Shown here: positions 15,131 through 22,937 of the stretch, piece by piece | How the letters are laid out: the number at the start of each line of letters is the position of its first letter | Numbering within the stretch: position 1 is the stretch's first letter | From: CAZNMF01 sp035547155 | GTDB lineage: Bacteria; Acidobacteriota; Vicinamibacteria; Vicinamibacterales; SCN-69-37 | Length of the DNA stretch: 22,937 nucleotides | Direction: 5' to 3' | NCBI GenBank assembly: GCA_035547155.1 | Contig: DASZVJ010000090.1 | Coordinates: forward strand, 1-22,937 | Program-made: the position numbers and the translations under genes | The notes under the pieces: generated by a model | What the model was told of the DNA's origin: nothing | Databases searched by the model: none | The model's input: the letters and a program-made list of their open reading frames with translations, nothing else

Positions 15131-17575
15131 ATGATTCGCCACGCGCTTCGGATGTTCCGTCAGCGGCCTGGGTTCACGGTGTCGGCGCTGGCGGCGCTGA
15201 CGCTCGGCATCGGCGCCAACACGGCGATCTTCTCGATCGTCAACGCCGTCCTGTTGAAGCCGCTCGGGTTTCCCGAGCCCGATCGCGTCGTCCTGTTCGC
15301 GACGCACGTGCCGCAAGGCGAGAACGACGGCGGATCGCCGGCCAAGTTCGCGCACTGGCACAACCAAACGAGCGCCTTCCGCGACGTCACGGCCTTCCGC
15401 ACGAACGTGATCACGTACACCGGCGGCGAGACGCCGGAGCAGCTTCAGGCCGGGCAGGTATCGGCGAGCTACTTCGCGCTGTTCGGCGTGCCGATCGTGC
15501 AGGGCCGCGTGTTCGCGGAGCAGGACGATCGGCCCGGCGCGGCGCCCGTCGTCGTCCTGAGCCGCGCGACGTGGCAACGGCGGTTCGGTGGCCGGGCCGA
15601 CATCATCGGCCGCGTGCTGTCGCTGAACGGCGCGCCGCACACGGTCATCGGTGTTGCGGACGCGCCGCCGGCGCTCGCCGAGATCGACCGGATGCCGAGC
15701 CTTTGGATTCCGTTCCGTCTCGATCCCAACACGAGCGATCAGGGGCACTACTTTCAGGTCGCCGGCCGTCTCGCACCGGGAGTGACGTTTGCTCAGGCGC
15801 AGGCGGCTCTGCGCGCGTCGACGTCGGCGTATCGCGCGCGATTCCCGACGGCGCTCCAGAACGACGAGGAGTTCATTGCGATTCGTCTGCGGGACTCGCT
15901 CGTCCGCGACGTGCGCGCGACGTTGTGGATCCTCGCCGGCGCGGTCGCGTTCGTCTTGCTGATCGCGTGCGCGAACGTCGCGAATTTGCTGCTCGTGCGC
16001 GCCGCGGGCCGCAAGCGTGAGATGGCCATTCGCGCGGCGATCGGCGCGAGCCGCTGGCGAATCATGCGCCAGCTGCTGACGGAGAGTCTGCTGTTGTCGA
16101 TCACGGGCGGCGTGCTCGGCCTCGGCGCGGGTCTACTCGGCATTCGCGCGCTGCTCGCCATCAACACCGCGGGCCTGCCGCGCATCGGCGAGAACGGGAT
16201 CGGCGTCGGCGTCGATTGGCGCGTGCTGCTGTTCACGCTGGCCGTGTCGATCGTCACGGGCGTCGTCTTCGGCCTGGCGCCCGCGATTCACGCCTCGCGC
16301 GCGGATCTCGGCGCCGTCCTCAAGGAAAGCGCGGGCCGCTCGGGCACGGGCGCGCGTCAGCAGAAGACACGCGCGCTGCTCGTCATCGTGGAGACCGCGC
16401 TCGCGCTGATCCTGCTGATCGGCTCCGCACTGCTCGTGCGTACCGCGATGGCGCTCCGGGCGGTCGATCCTGGCTTCGAGGCCTCGCACGTGCTGACGAT
16501 GCGCACGGCGCTCGGCGACGTGAAGTACGCGACGTCGGAGAGCGTCGAGCAGCTCGTACGCGTCGGCGTCGAGCGTCTGCGCGCGGTGCCCGGCGTCGCG
16601 GCGGCGAGTGCCGCGTGCTGCGTCCCGCTCGAAGGCGGCTATGGATTGCCGTTCATCATCGCCGGCCGGCCGCTCGAGCAAGGGCCCTTTCACGGCGACG
16701 GCGGATGGCTGACGATCTCGCCCGGCTACTTCGACGTCTTCCAGATTCCGATCGTTCGCGGCCGCGCCTTCTCCGATCGCGACACCGCGCACAGTCAACC
16801 CGTCGTGATGATCAACGAGGCGATGGCGCATCACTTCTGGCCGAACGGCGATCCGCTGAACGATCGGCTGGTCATCGGCCGTGGCGTGATGCGCGAGTTC
16901 TCGACCGAGACCGAGCGGCAGATCGTCGGCATCGTCCACGACGTCCGCGATGGCGGTCTCCAGAACGATCCGCGGCCGCAGATGTACGTGCCGCAGGCGC
17001 AGGTGCCCGACGCCGTCACCGTGCTCAACGCGAGCATCATGCCGCTCGCGTGGGTGGTGCGGACGCAAACGGCGCCGGCGACGTTGACCACCGCCGTGCA
17101 GGCCGCGCTGCGTCAGTCGACGGGCCTGCCGGTGTCGGACGTGCGGACCATGGGCGAGGTCGTCAATCGCGCGACGTCACGCCAGCAGTTCAACATGTGG
17201 CTCATGACGGCGTTCGGCGTCTCGGCCCTGCTGCTCGCAGCGATTGGCATCTACGGTCTGCTGGCGTACTCGGTGGAGCAACGCACGCAGGAGATCGGCA
17301 TCCGTCTGGCGCTCGGCGCCGACGCGGGAGGCGTCCGGCGCATGGTCGTTTTCCAAGGGCTGCGTCTCGCCGTCGTCGGCATCATCGTCGGGCTCGCGGG
17401 CGCATTCGGTCTCACGCGGTTTCTCGCGACGCTATTGTTCGGCGTCGGCGCGTCGGACCCAATCGTCTTTGTCGGCGTGCCGATTGTCCTCACGATCGTC
17501 GCGGTGCTCGCCGCCTGGATTCCCGCGCGCCGCGCGAGCCACGTCGATCCCGTGCAGGCGATGAGGTACGAGTAA
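15131..17575 (+). CDS. MacB/FtsX-type ABC permease, ADOP-like without the prefix domain
   Basis: An 814-residue permease. TM1 (about 17-40, FTVSALAALTLGIGANTAIFSIVNAVLL) is followed by a MacB-type periplasmic domain. The first FtsX core, about 256-390, has LLIACANVANLLLVRAAGRKREMAIRAAIGAS. A second periplasmic domain follows, then the second core, about 689-814, with EQRTQEIGIRLALGAD. It ends HVDPVQAMRYE. It belongs to the same ADOP superfamily as the pair at 809-6230 but lacks their 85-residue soluble prefix, so it starts directly at the membrane. The ATG at 15131 has GGGAG (15121-15125) 5 bases upstream. No ATPase is adjacent. The gene stands alone and converges on the ABC exporter operon. 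Substrate unknown. Confidence 0.92.
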   Translation: MIRHALRMFRQRPGFTVSALAALTLGIGANTAIFSIVNAVLLKPLGFPEPDRVVLFATHVPQGENDGGSPAKFAHWHNQTSAFRDVTAFRTNVITYTGGETPEQLQAGQVSASYFALFGVPIVQGRVFAEQDDRPGAAPVVVLSRATWQRRFGGRADIIGRVLSLNGAPHTVIGVADAPPALAEIDRMPSLWIPFRLDPNTSDQGHYFQVAGRLAPGVTFAQAQAALRASTSAYRARFPTALQNDEEFIAIRLRDSLVRDVRATLWILAGAVAFVLLIACANVANLLLVRAAGRKREMAIRAAIGASRWRIMRQLLTESLLLSITGGVLGLGAGLLGIRALLAINTAGLPRIGENGIGVGVDWRVLLFTLAVSIVTGVVFGLAPAIHASRADLGAVLKESAGRSGTGARQQKTRALLVIVETALALILLIGSALLVRTAMALRAVDPGFEASHVLTMRTALGDVKYATSESVEQLVRVGVERLRAVPGVAAASAACCVPLEGGYGLPFIIAGRPLEQGPFHGDGGWLTISPGYFDVFQIPIVRGRAFSDRDTAHSQPVVMINEAMAHHFWPNGDPLNDRLVIGRGVMREFSTETERQIVGIVHDVRDGGLQNDPRPQMYVPQAQVPDAVTVLNASIMPLAWVVRTQTAPATLTTAVQAALRQSTGLPVSDVRTMGEVVNRATSRQQFNMWLMTAFGVSALLLAAIGIYGLLAYSVEQRTQEIGIRLALGADAGGVRRMVVFQGLRLAVVGIIVGLAGAFGLTRFLATLLFGVGASDPIVFVGVPIVLTIVAVLAAWIPARRASHVDPVQAMRYE

Positions 17576-17611
17576 CGGCGACAGGCCACGGGTTACGGGC
17601 GACCAGCAAAT

Positions 17612-17634
17612 CGGGCGGCCACGGGGGCCGCCCG
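17612..17634. terminator. GC-rich hairpin between convergent genes (dispersed palindrome, copy 2)
   Basis: Arms CGGGCGGCC (17612-17620) and GGCCGCCCG (17626-17634) flank the loop ACGGG. It lies between the stops at 17575 (plus) and 17640 (minus), where a bidirectional terminator is expected, although no T-run follows on either strand. It is the reverse-orientation twin of the element at 316-335. Confidence 0.65.
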
Positions 17635-17639
17635 TGTCG

Positions 17640-19454
17640 TCACGCCCCGTATGCCGCCGCTTGAATCTCGTACAACTGCGCGTACGGACCGCGTGCGGCC
17701 ATCAGCTCGGCGTGCGTGCCTGCCTCCGCGACGCGCGCGCCGTCGAGGACGACGATGAGGTCGGCCATGCGGACGGTGGAGAAGCGGTGCGACACGAGGA
17801 TCGTGAGACGGCCGTTGCCGCCGGCGTCGCGCACGGCCGCCGCATAGCGCTCGAACAGCGCGTGCTCCGTTTCCGCGTCGAGCGCGGCTGTCGGCTCGTC
17901 GAGTACCAGCACGATCGGCTGCTCGCGCATGAACCCGCGCGCGAGCGCGAGCTTCTGCCACTGGCCGAAGCTCACGTCCACGCCGTCCGGCCACGCGGGA
18001 CCGAGCTGCGTGTCCAGCCCGGCGGGCAGTCGCGCGACGACGTCGCCGGCGCCGGCGCGATCGACGGCCGACGTCACGGCGCGTGCATCGTCGATGTGCG
18101 ACAGATGGCCGACGCCGATCGCCTCGTGCGCGCGCAGCTCGAATTTGAAGAAATCCTGGAACGCGCCGGCGAGGCGTGCGCGCCATGTGGACGCGGGCAC
18201 GCGTGCGAGATCGATCCCGTCGACGAGGATGCGCCCGCGCGTCGGCTCGTACATCTTCGCGAGCAGCTTCACGAGTGTCGACTTGCCGGCGCCGTTCTCG
18301 CCGACAATCGCGACCACCGCGCCCGCGGGCAGATCGAGGGACACGTCGTCGAGGACGAGCCGATCGGTGCCGGGATACGCGAACGACACGTGATCGAAGG
18401 TGATGCGGCCGGCGAGCCGATCCGGAGCCGGCTGATCCGCGCGCGCCGCGGCCGCGGTGGCGTAGTCCTCGAGCCATGCGAGACGACGTGCGGCATCCAG
18501 CCAGATGCCGCGGAGAAAGCCGATCTCGCCGACGGTCGCGCCGACGTAGTAGGACAGGCGCGATCCGGCCGCGAGCGCGAGCAGCACGCCGCCGACGGGC
18601 GCGCGCAAGCCAATCGCGACGAACACGATGGCGGCGACGTACGCGAGGCCGAAGATCGCCCACGCGAGCGCATGCCACGCCGCCGAGCGCCAGCGTGCCC
18701 TCGCGATGAGCTGATGGCCGAATGCCAATGCGCGGCGGCGATCGGCGATCAGCCGATCGCCGATGCCCATCACGCGGACTTCCTTGCCAGGCACAGCAGT
18801 GGTGGCGAGGTCGAAAAGATGCCGCGCGAGCCGCAGCGACGGCGCGCTGTGCTCGGAGGCGCGGCGCTCGACGCCCGGCCGCCACGCGGACGTGATGACC
18901 GTAGGGACCGCGAACAACGTCAGCAGCGCGAGCGCCGGATGGATCGACACGAGCAGGCCGATCGTGATCGCCAGCCGCAGGATCCACGCACACGTCGTGA
19001 ACAGCGACATGTACATGTGGTCGAGCATGAAGACCTGATTGCGCAGGACTACCAGGCGATCGAGATACTCGGGCCGTTCCTGATGTGCGATCGTCGGGAT
19101 TGTCGCGAGCAGCGTCGCGACGTGCGACTCGAGCGCGATCGTTACCTTGTCGCGGAAGCGCCGCTGCACGCGCGTGCTGACGGTCTGCAGGAACCACGTC
19201 GCCGTGGCGGAGATGCCGATCGCGATCGCCGCGAACCGCACGAGCCGCCAGTGCCCGGTCAGCGCGCCTTCGCCGATCCACGTCAGCCAGAGCGCCAGCA
19301 GCGCATCCGGCAGCGCGGAAAGCAGCGCGAGCACGAACGACACGACGATCAGGCTCGGCTCGTGGCGATAGCCGAGCTTGCACAGCCGCCACATCGACGA
19401 CAGGCCGGGAGGAAGCGGCTCGATGACGCGCGCACGTTCACGCGAGGACGTCAT
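17640..19454 (-). CDS. ABC exporter half-transporter (membrane domain fused to ATPase), second subunit
   Basis: A 604-residue type I exporter half. About six membrane segments lie in residues 30-320, followed by a nucleotide-binding domain. Walker A is GENGAGKST (about 383-391), the Q-loop is GAFQDFF, the signature is VSFGQWQK (LSGGQ in most families), Walker B plus Glu is VLVLDEPTAALD, and the H-loop is VSHRFST. The ATG at 19454 is chosen over the one at 19472 because AGGAAGGA (19469-19462) sits 7 bases before it. This makes it overlap the end of the preceding ABC gene by 17 bases, a sign of coupled, stoichiometric synthesis. With that gene it should form a heterodimeric exporter. The PGKEVRVMG segment before the last membrane helices is shared with the partner. 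Substrate unknown; the neighbouring acyltransferase makes a lipid-like cargo possible. Confidence 0.9.
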   Translation of the reverse strand: MTSSRERARVIEPLPPGLSSMWRLCKLGYRHEPSLIVVSFVLALLSALPDALLALWLTWIGEGALTGHWRLVRFAAIAIGISATATWFLQTVSTRVQRRFRDKVTIALESHVATLLATIPTIAHQERPEYLDRLVVLRNQVFMLDHMYMSLFTTCAWILRLAITIGLLVSIHPALALLTLFAVPTVITSAWRPGVERRASEHSAPSLRLARHLFDLATTAVPGKEVRVMGIGDRLIADRRRALAFGHQLIARARWRSAAWHALAWAIFGLAYVAAIVFVAIGLRAPVGGVLLALAAGSRLSYYVGATVGEIGFLRGIWLDAARRLAWLEDYATAAAARADQPAPDRLAGRITFDHVSFAYPGTDRLVLDDVSLDLPAGAVVAIVGENGAGKSTLVKLLAKMYEPTRGRILVDGIDLARVPASTWRARLAGAFQDFFKFELRAHEAIGVGHLSHIDDARAVTSAVDRAGAGDVVARLPAGLDTQLGPAWPDGVDVSFGQWQKLALARGFMREQPIVLVLDEPTAALDAETEHALFERYAAAVRDAGGNGRLTILVSHRFSTVRMADLIVVLDGARVAEAGTHAELMAARGPYAQLYEIQAAAYGA

Positions 19455-21240
19455 ATCGCCGTCCTTCCTCATCTTCGCTCGTGAAGCGCTGCGCCTGCAG
19501 ATCGAACATCGTGCGATAGCGGCCGCCGAGGGCCATCAGCTCGTCGTGCGAGCCGAGCTCGACGACTTTGCCGTGCTCGATGACGCAGATGCGATCGGCA
19601 CGACGGACGGTCGAGAACCGGTGCGAGATCAGGATCGTCGTGCAGCGGCGCGTGGCGGCCAGCAGGCGCTGGAAGATCTCCGCTTCGCCGCGCACGTCGA
19701 GCTGCGCCGTCGGCTCGTCGAGCAGGACGAGGCCCGCGTCGCGCGCGACGGCGGACAACGCCCGCGCGAGCGCGACGCGCTGCCATTGACCGCCAGACAG
19801 ATCGGTGCCGTTGTCGTAGCCGCGCGCGAGCACGGTGTCCAGACTGCCGAGCTGCGACGCGCCGGCCGCCTCGAGCGACGCGCGGACGACATCGTCTCGC
19901 ACGCCGCCGGGCGAGACGTTGTCGCGCAGCGACCAGTGGAAGCGCGTGAAGTCCTGGAAGACGGCGGCGAGCCGCGATCGCCAGCTCGCCAGATCGAGAT
20001 CGCGCAGATCGACGCCGTCGATCTCGATCGCGCCGTGCTGCGGGTCGTACAGCCGGCAGAGCAGCTTGGCGAGCGTCGTCTTGCCCGCGCCGTTCTGACC
20101 GACGATCGCGAGCGACGTGCCGGCAGGAATCGTCAGCGAGAATCCGTCGAGTACCGGCGCGCCGTCCGGATAGGCGAACGTCACGTCGCGGAAGCGAATC
20201 TCCCGCGCGGGCAGTCCGGCCGCGGCGCGGTGACCGGTCGCGAGCCGGCCCGCAGCCGCCATGGCCGGGCCGAGACGCTGCACGGCGGCCACGGGCGCCG
20301 ACGCGCCGTCGAGCGCCCAGTTGAAACCGCCGAAGGCGATCGCCGACGTGCCGATGACGCACTGCGCGTAGATGATGATGCGGCCGAGATCGATGTGACC
20401 CGCCTGCAGCGCGGACACGAGCGACCAGAGCACGAGGACGTTGGCCGTCGTGACGATGAGCAGACACCAGATGAGCGGCCGCTCGCGCAGCCGCGTCGCC
20501 GTGTACTGCAGATCATGCAGCCGCGTACGGCGCGCGACGAAGCGCGCGAGCGTCCAGTCGGCGAGGCCGAAGAGCCGGATCTCCTTGCCGGCCGGCGGAT
20601 CGACGGCCAGGCGATACATGTAGTCGGCGTCGCGCTGCGCACGGCGGACCTCCGGCGTGTGGCGATCGCGCCAGACGCCGCTCTCGCGCAGCAGCCAGTG
20701 CGTCGAGAACCACGCCACCACCAGCAGCAGCGGCGCCCACCACGCGTACGCGAACAGCACGGCGGCCGACGCGAGCCCGACGATCGTGCCTGCGAGGCCG
20801 CCGGCGATGAAGTCCATCGAATACGACAGCGGCGGGCCGGTCATGCCGAGATCGAAGTCGCGCGCCGCCGTCAGATCCGCGGCGAGCGACGCGTCTTCGA
20901 GATGCGCGAGCCCAGCCGGCCGCACGCACGCGATCGTGAGCCGATCGTAGAGCCACGCCGCGAGACGATCGCCGAGGTTGTGACTGATGGCGGTGTGCAG
21001 CGGCGTCAGGATCTGGATGACGACGAACAGCGCGCCGGTGACGGCCAGCGGCATCGTGAGGCTGTGGCCGTGTTGGACCGCAGCGACGAGCACGCCCATC
21101 GCGACCGCGAAGAGCGCCGGCAGCACGCCGCGGAGGACGACGACGATCCACCATGCGAGCGCGAGCATGCGGCCGCCGCGGGGCAGCGTGGCGAAGAACT
21201 GCCATTCCTTGCGATCGCGCAGGCGGTGAAGGAATGGCAT
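19438..21240 (-). CDS. ABC exporter half-transporter (membrane domain fused to ATPase), first subunit
   Basis: A 600-residue type I exporter half with about six membrane segments (residues 25-320) and a complete ATPase domain. Walker A is GQNGAGKTT (about 379-387), the Q-loop is AVFQDFTRF, the signature is LSGGQWQR (about 478), Walker B is VLLDEPTAQLD, and the H-loop is ISHRFST. The cytoplasmic-loop motif PAGKEIRLFGLADW is common in exporters of unknown or peptide/lipid cargo. The ATG at 21240 follows the acyltransferase stop by 22 bases; its Shine-Dalgarno is weak, which suggests coupling. The ATPase motifs are fully consensus, in contrast to the altered signature of the partner, so the pair may have one weaker ATP site. 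Confidence 0.9.
   Translation of the reverse strand: MPFLHRLRDRKEWQFFATLPRGGRMLALAWWIVVVLRGVLPALFAVAMGVLVAAVQHGHSLTMPLAVTGALFVVIQILTPLHTAISHNLGDRLAAWLYDRLTIACVRPAGLAHLEDASLAADLTAARDFDLGMTGPPLSYSMDFIAGGLAGTIVGLASAAVLFAYAWWAPLLLVVAWFSTHWLLRESGVWRDRHTPEVRRAQRDADYMYRLAVDPPAGKEIRLFGLADWTLARFVARRTRLHDLQYTATRLRERPLIWCLLIVTTANVLVLWSLVSALQAGHIDLGRIIIYAQCVIGTSAIAFGGFNWALDGASAPVAAVQRLGPAMAAAGRLATGHRAAAGLPAREIRFRDVTFAYPDGAPVLDGFSLTIPAGTSLAIVGQNGAGKTTLAKLLCRLYDPQHGAIEIDGVDLRDLDLASWRSRLAAVFQDFTRFHWSLRDNVSPGGVRDDVVRASLEAAGASQLGSLDTVLARGYDNGTDLSGGQWQRVALARALSAVARDAGLVLLDEPTAQLDVRGEAEIFQRLLAATRRCTTILISHRFSTVRRADRICVIEHGKVVELGSHDELMALGGRYRTMFDLQAQRFTSEDEEGRRYDVLA
19462..19469 (-). promoter_or_regulatory. Ribosome binding site that fixes the start of the second ABC gene
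   Basis: On the minus strand AGGAAGGA lies 7 bases before the ATG at 19454, inside the coding end of the preceding ABC gene. The upstream in-frame ATG at 19472 has no comparable site. Confidence 0.75.
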
Positions 21241-21262
21241 CGTCGCGCGTGTGATGTGGTCG

Positions 21263-22276
21263 TCAGCGTCCGAGCGTCACGTAGTCCGCGTTGACGCGCT
21301 CCCAGATGTGCTGCGCGCGGGCTGCGCGGCGCGCGCGGCGGTCGTCCGTGTCGCCGCCGGGAAAGCGCTCCATGTCGATCTCGGTGCCGATCGCGAGATG
21401 GATGCCCGTCCGCTTGATGTGCCGCGTCTCGCCGAGCTCGGTGCGCACGGTCTCCGGCGGCGGCAGGAAGTCGTACGTCGCAAGCGCCATCGGGTAGAAG
21501 TGCGACGGCCGTTCGGCGCGCTGCGCCATCAGGTAGAACATCTCGACGCTCTGCGGATCGAACGCCGCGACTTCGACGACGCCCTGCGGGTTGGGACGAT
21601 CGCGTCCGCCGCTCGGCGCGACGTAGACGCACTGGCCGCCTTCGGACAACAGCTCCCGCATCCGCTCCATCGTCTTGCGGTTGTGATGCTGCTTGGTGTG
21701 CTTCTGCTCGGGCGGGTGATCGATGTAGCGCTTCGAGTAGATGCAGAGCAGGTTGCGTCCCATGCTGAACGGCACGGCGAGCGGATCGGTCGTCACGCGC
21801 TCGCCGGCCGCGAAGATCATCTGCCGGCCGATCGCGGGATACGAATCCTCGAGCAGCAGGCTGATGGCCTGCGGATCGCCTTCGGTCTGATGGTTCGCGA
21901 GGAAGATCACGTTCTCGCCGGCGTCGAGATGTCGTGCGGCCGTATCGAGGTGCTCGCGGCCGCGAACCGATGACTTCCGCTTGTCGACGAGCGGACGCAG
22001 GAACTCGACGCCGAAGGTGTAGTAGTCGAATGGCTCGGTGATCTGGCGATGATAGGGCTCGAAGGTGAACGGCCACTGCAGCCGTTCCTCCATCCGGTCC
22101 ACGAAGCCGCAGAGCAGATGATCGTAGGCCTCCGGCTTCAGGCCCGCCTCCACGAGCGCGGACTGATACGTCGCGAAGAAGTGCACCAGGATCGGCTTGT
22201 ATTTCGCCGGAAAGCGCGCGTCGGCCAACAGCATCTGCAGCTTGGCGTTCGACGTCGTCGTCGTGGAAGTCGACAC
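21263..22276 (-). CDS. Soluble chloroplast-type glycerol-3-phosphate acyltransferase homologue
   Basis: A 337-residue protein without a membrane segment. It resembles the plant plastid (ATS1-type) and chlamydial glycerol-3-phosphate 1-O-acyltransferases rather than PlsB or PlsC. Shared blocks are VIFLANHQTEGDPQAISLLLE (HX4D pair H129/D134), GERVTTDPLAVPFSMGRNLLCIYSK, and APSGGRDRPNP (R225, R227). From memory, the squash enzyme binds phosphate with K193, H194, R235 and R237. With an offset of ten, both Arg are kept here, while K193 and H194 are replaced by R183 and Y184. The expected reaction is transfer of an acyl chain to sn-1 of glycerol 3-phosphate. The start is GTG at 22276, just after an in-frame stop region; the first ATG is at residue 15. 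It is the first gene of an operon with two ABC exporter halves. Confidence 0.85.
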   Translation of the reverse strand: MSTSTTTTSNAKLQMLLADARFPAKYKPILVHFFATYQSALVEAGLKPEAYDHLLCGFVDRMEERLQWPFTFEPYHRQITEPFDYYTFGVEFLRPLVDKRKSSVRGREHLDTAARHLDAGENVIFLANHQTEGDPQAISLLLEDSYPAIGRQMIFAAGERVTTDPLAVPFSMGRNLLCIYSKRYIDHPPEQKHTKQHHNRKTMERMRELLSEGGQCVYVAPSGGRDRPNPQGVVEVAAFDPQSVEMFYLMAQRAERPSHFYPMALATYDFLPPPETVRTELGETRHIKRTGIHLAIGTEIDMERFPGGDTDDRRARRAARAQHIWERVNADYVTLGR

Positions 22277-22285
22277 AGTCCAATC

Positions 22286-22291
22286 ATTTTA
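22286..22291 (-). promoter_or_regulatory. Possible -10 element for a leaderless acyltransferase transcript
   Basis: TAAAAT (22291-22286) ends 9 bases before the GTG start at 22276, so transcription would begin within a few bases of the start codon. No Shine-Dalgarno is present. A good -35 is not seen, because the upstream bases belong to the repeat tract. Confidence 0.35.
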
Positions 22292-22295
22292 TGGG

Positions 22296-22462
22296 AAGGT
22301 TCTCGGGTTCTGGGGTGCCAGGGTTCTGAGGTTCGGGTTCGAGGGTTCTACGGTTCTGGGTTCGAACCTCGGAACTCTCGAACTTTGGAACCCGAACCTC
22401 GGAACTCTCGAACTCTAGAACCCGAACCCCAGCACCCTGGAACCTCAGAACCCTAGAACCCG
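22296..22462. repeat. Inverted low-complexity tract with 30-bp higher-order units
   Basis: The left half (22296-22364) consists of GGTTCT/GGTTCG-type units. The right half (22365-22462) is their rough complement in AACCTCGG, AACTCTCG, AACTCTAG and AACCCG units. The right half is ordered as three larger units (22365-22394, 22395-22424, 22425-22462), each ending AACCCG. The first two differ at only a few bases. The whole could form a long imperfect cruciform between the divergent genes. No gene lies in it. Confidence 0.9.
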
Positions 22463-22482
22463 AATTGCGCTATCCTGCCGCC

Positions 22483-22937
22483 ATGAAACTCGCCTGTTCT
22501 GCTGTCATGGCCGTGTTCATGGTGCTGGGGGCGGCGGCGCGCGCGCAGGCTCCGGCGTTCGACGTCCGCGTGGGCCAATGGGAAATGACCGTCGGCGGGA
22601 TGATGGGCGCGATTCCCGGTCTCGAGTCGCTGCCGCCAGAACAGCGCGCGAAGATCGAAGCGGAGATGCGCAAGCCGCACACGGATACGAACTGCATCAC
22701 GGCCGACGATCTGAAGGATCTCAACCTCGGCAAAATGGACGATGACGACGACTGCAAGGTCGTGTCGAAGAGCGTGACACGAACGACGGCGGACTTCACG
22801 CGTCAGTGCACCGGCGACACCAAACGCACCGACGTCGCGCACATCGAAGCCCTGTCGCGCGAGAGCATCAGGATGTCCGTCAAGTCGACCGGCGCGCAGG
22901 GCACGATGACGATCAACCTCACGGGCAAGTGGCTCGG
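22483..22937 (+). CDS. Secreted DUF3617-type protein, 3' end cut by the window
   Basis: The frame is open from the ATG at 22483 to the right edge (151 codons, no stop). Residues 1-22 are a signal peptide (MKLACSAVMAVFMVLGAAARAQ). The mature part begins with a GQWEMTV motif and continues with two spaced Cys pairs (TNCITADDLKD, DDDCKVV, then TRQCTGD). That order, G-x-W-E near the N-terminus with Cys-bearing strands after it, is typical of DUF3617, a periplasmic family of unknown function. No Shine-Dalgarno is visible. TATCCT (22471-22476) ends 6 bases before the ATG, so a leaderless transcript is possible. It is divergent from the acyltransferase operon. Confidence 0.75.
   Translation, partial: MKLACSAVMAVFMVLGAAARAQAPAFDVRVGQWEMTVGGMMGAIPGLESLPPEQRAKIEAEMRKPHTDTNCITADDLKDLNLGKMDDDDDCKVVSKSVTRTTADFTRQCTGDTKRTDVAHIEALSRESIRMSVKSTGAQGTMTINLTGKWL

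Noticed and set aside
17640..21240. RiPP or bacteriocin export locus
   Set aside because: The ABC pair resembles some peptide exporters, but no precursor-like small gene, modification enzyme or C39 peptidase domain is present nearby.
22296..22462. CRISPR array
   Set aside because: The repeats are directly adjoining 6-8 bp units without unique spacers, and no cas gene is present.

Overview
This is a GC-rich bacterial segment of 22.9 kb, most likely from an Acidobacteriota genome of the Vicinamibacteria type. The assignment is an inference. It rests on three ADOP-type permeases (the family is named for Acidobacteria), on low-complexity 7-8 bp tandem tracts between genes, and on codon use. No rRNA, tRNA, CRISPR array, integrase or transposase was found.

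Layout. Positions 1-231 hold the 3' end of a discoidin-like gene, followed by an octamer tandem tract, a GC-rich palindrome and a strong hairpin. A small FmdB-type zinc-ribbon gene (532-780) converges on two tandem ADOP permease genes on the minus strand (809-3520 and 3528-6230). These two are clear paralogues. They share one promoter with a palindromic operator and almost no leader. A REP-like cluster (6312-6402) separates them from a minus-strand operon (6417-10063): a BtuB-like TonB-dependent receptor, an exported two-domain CbiX-type chelatase with a His/Met-rich insert, and a small CxC protein. The operon has a structured leader of about 200 nt. An acyltransferase-3 gene (10365-11570, minus) follows.

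From 11664 a plus-strand iron module begins: a promoter with a dyad operator, an STN-containing catecholate-siderophore-type receptor (11828-14308), and a YbiX/PiuC-like gene (14318-14992) that has lost the His of its HxD iron-binding motif. After a heptamer tract comes a third ADOP/MacB-like permease (15131-17575, plus). The minus strand from 22276 to 17640 carries an operon of a soluble, chloroplast-type glycerol-3-phosphate acyltransferase homologue and two overlapping half-size ABC exporters. A 167-bp repeat tract separates this operon from a divergent DUF3617-type secreted protein that runs off the right edge.

Functional themes are metal or tetrapyrrole uptake (two TonB receptors, chelatase, PiuC-like protein), envelope transport and lipids (ABC pair, two acyltransferases), and orphan FtsX-type permeases. 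The best leads are a GTGAGA/TCTCAC dyad placed just downstream of the predicted start site of both receptor operons, the exported chelatase operon with its unclassified leader, the broken HxD motif, and the plant-type acyltransferase next to an ABC pair.
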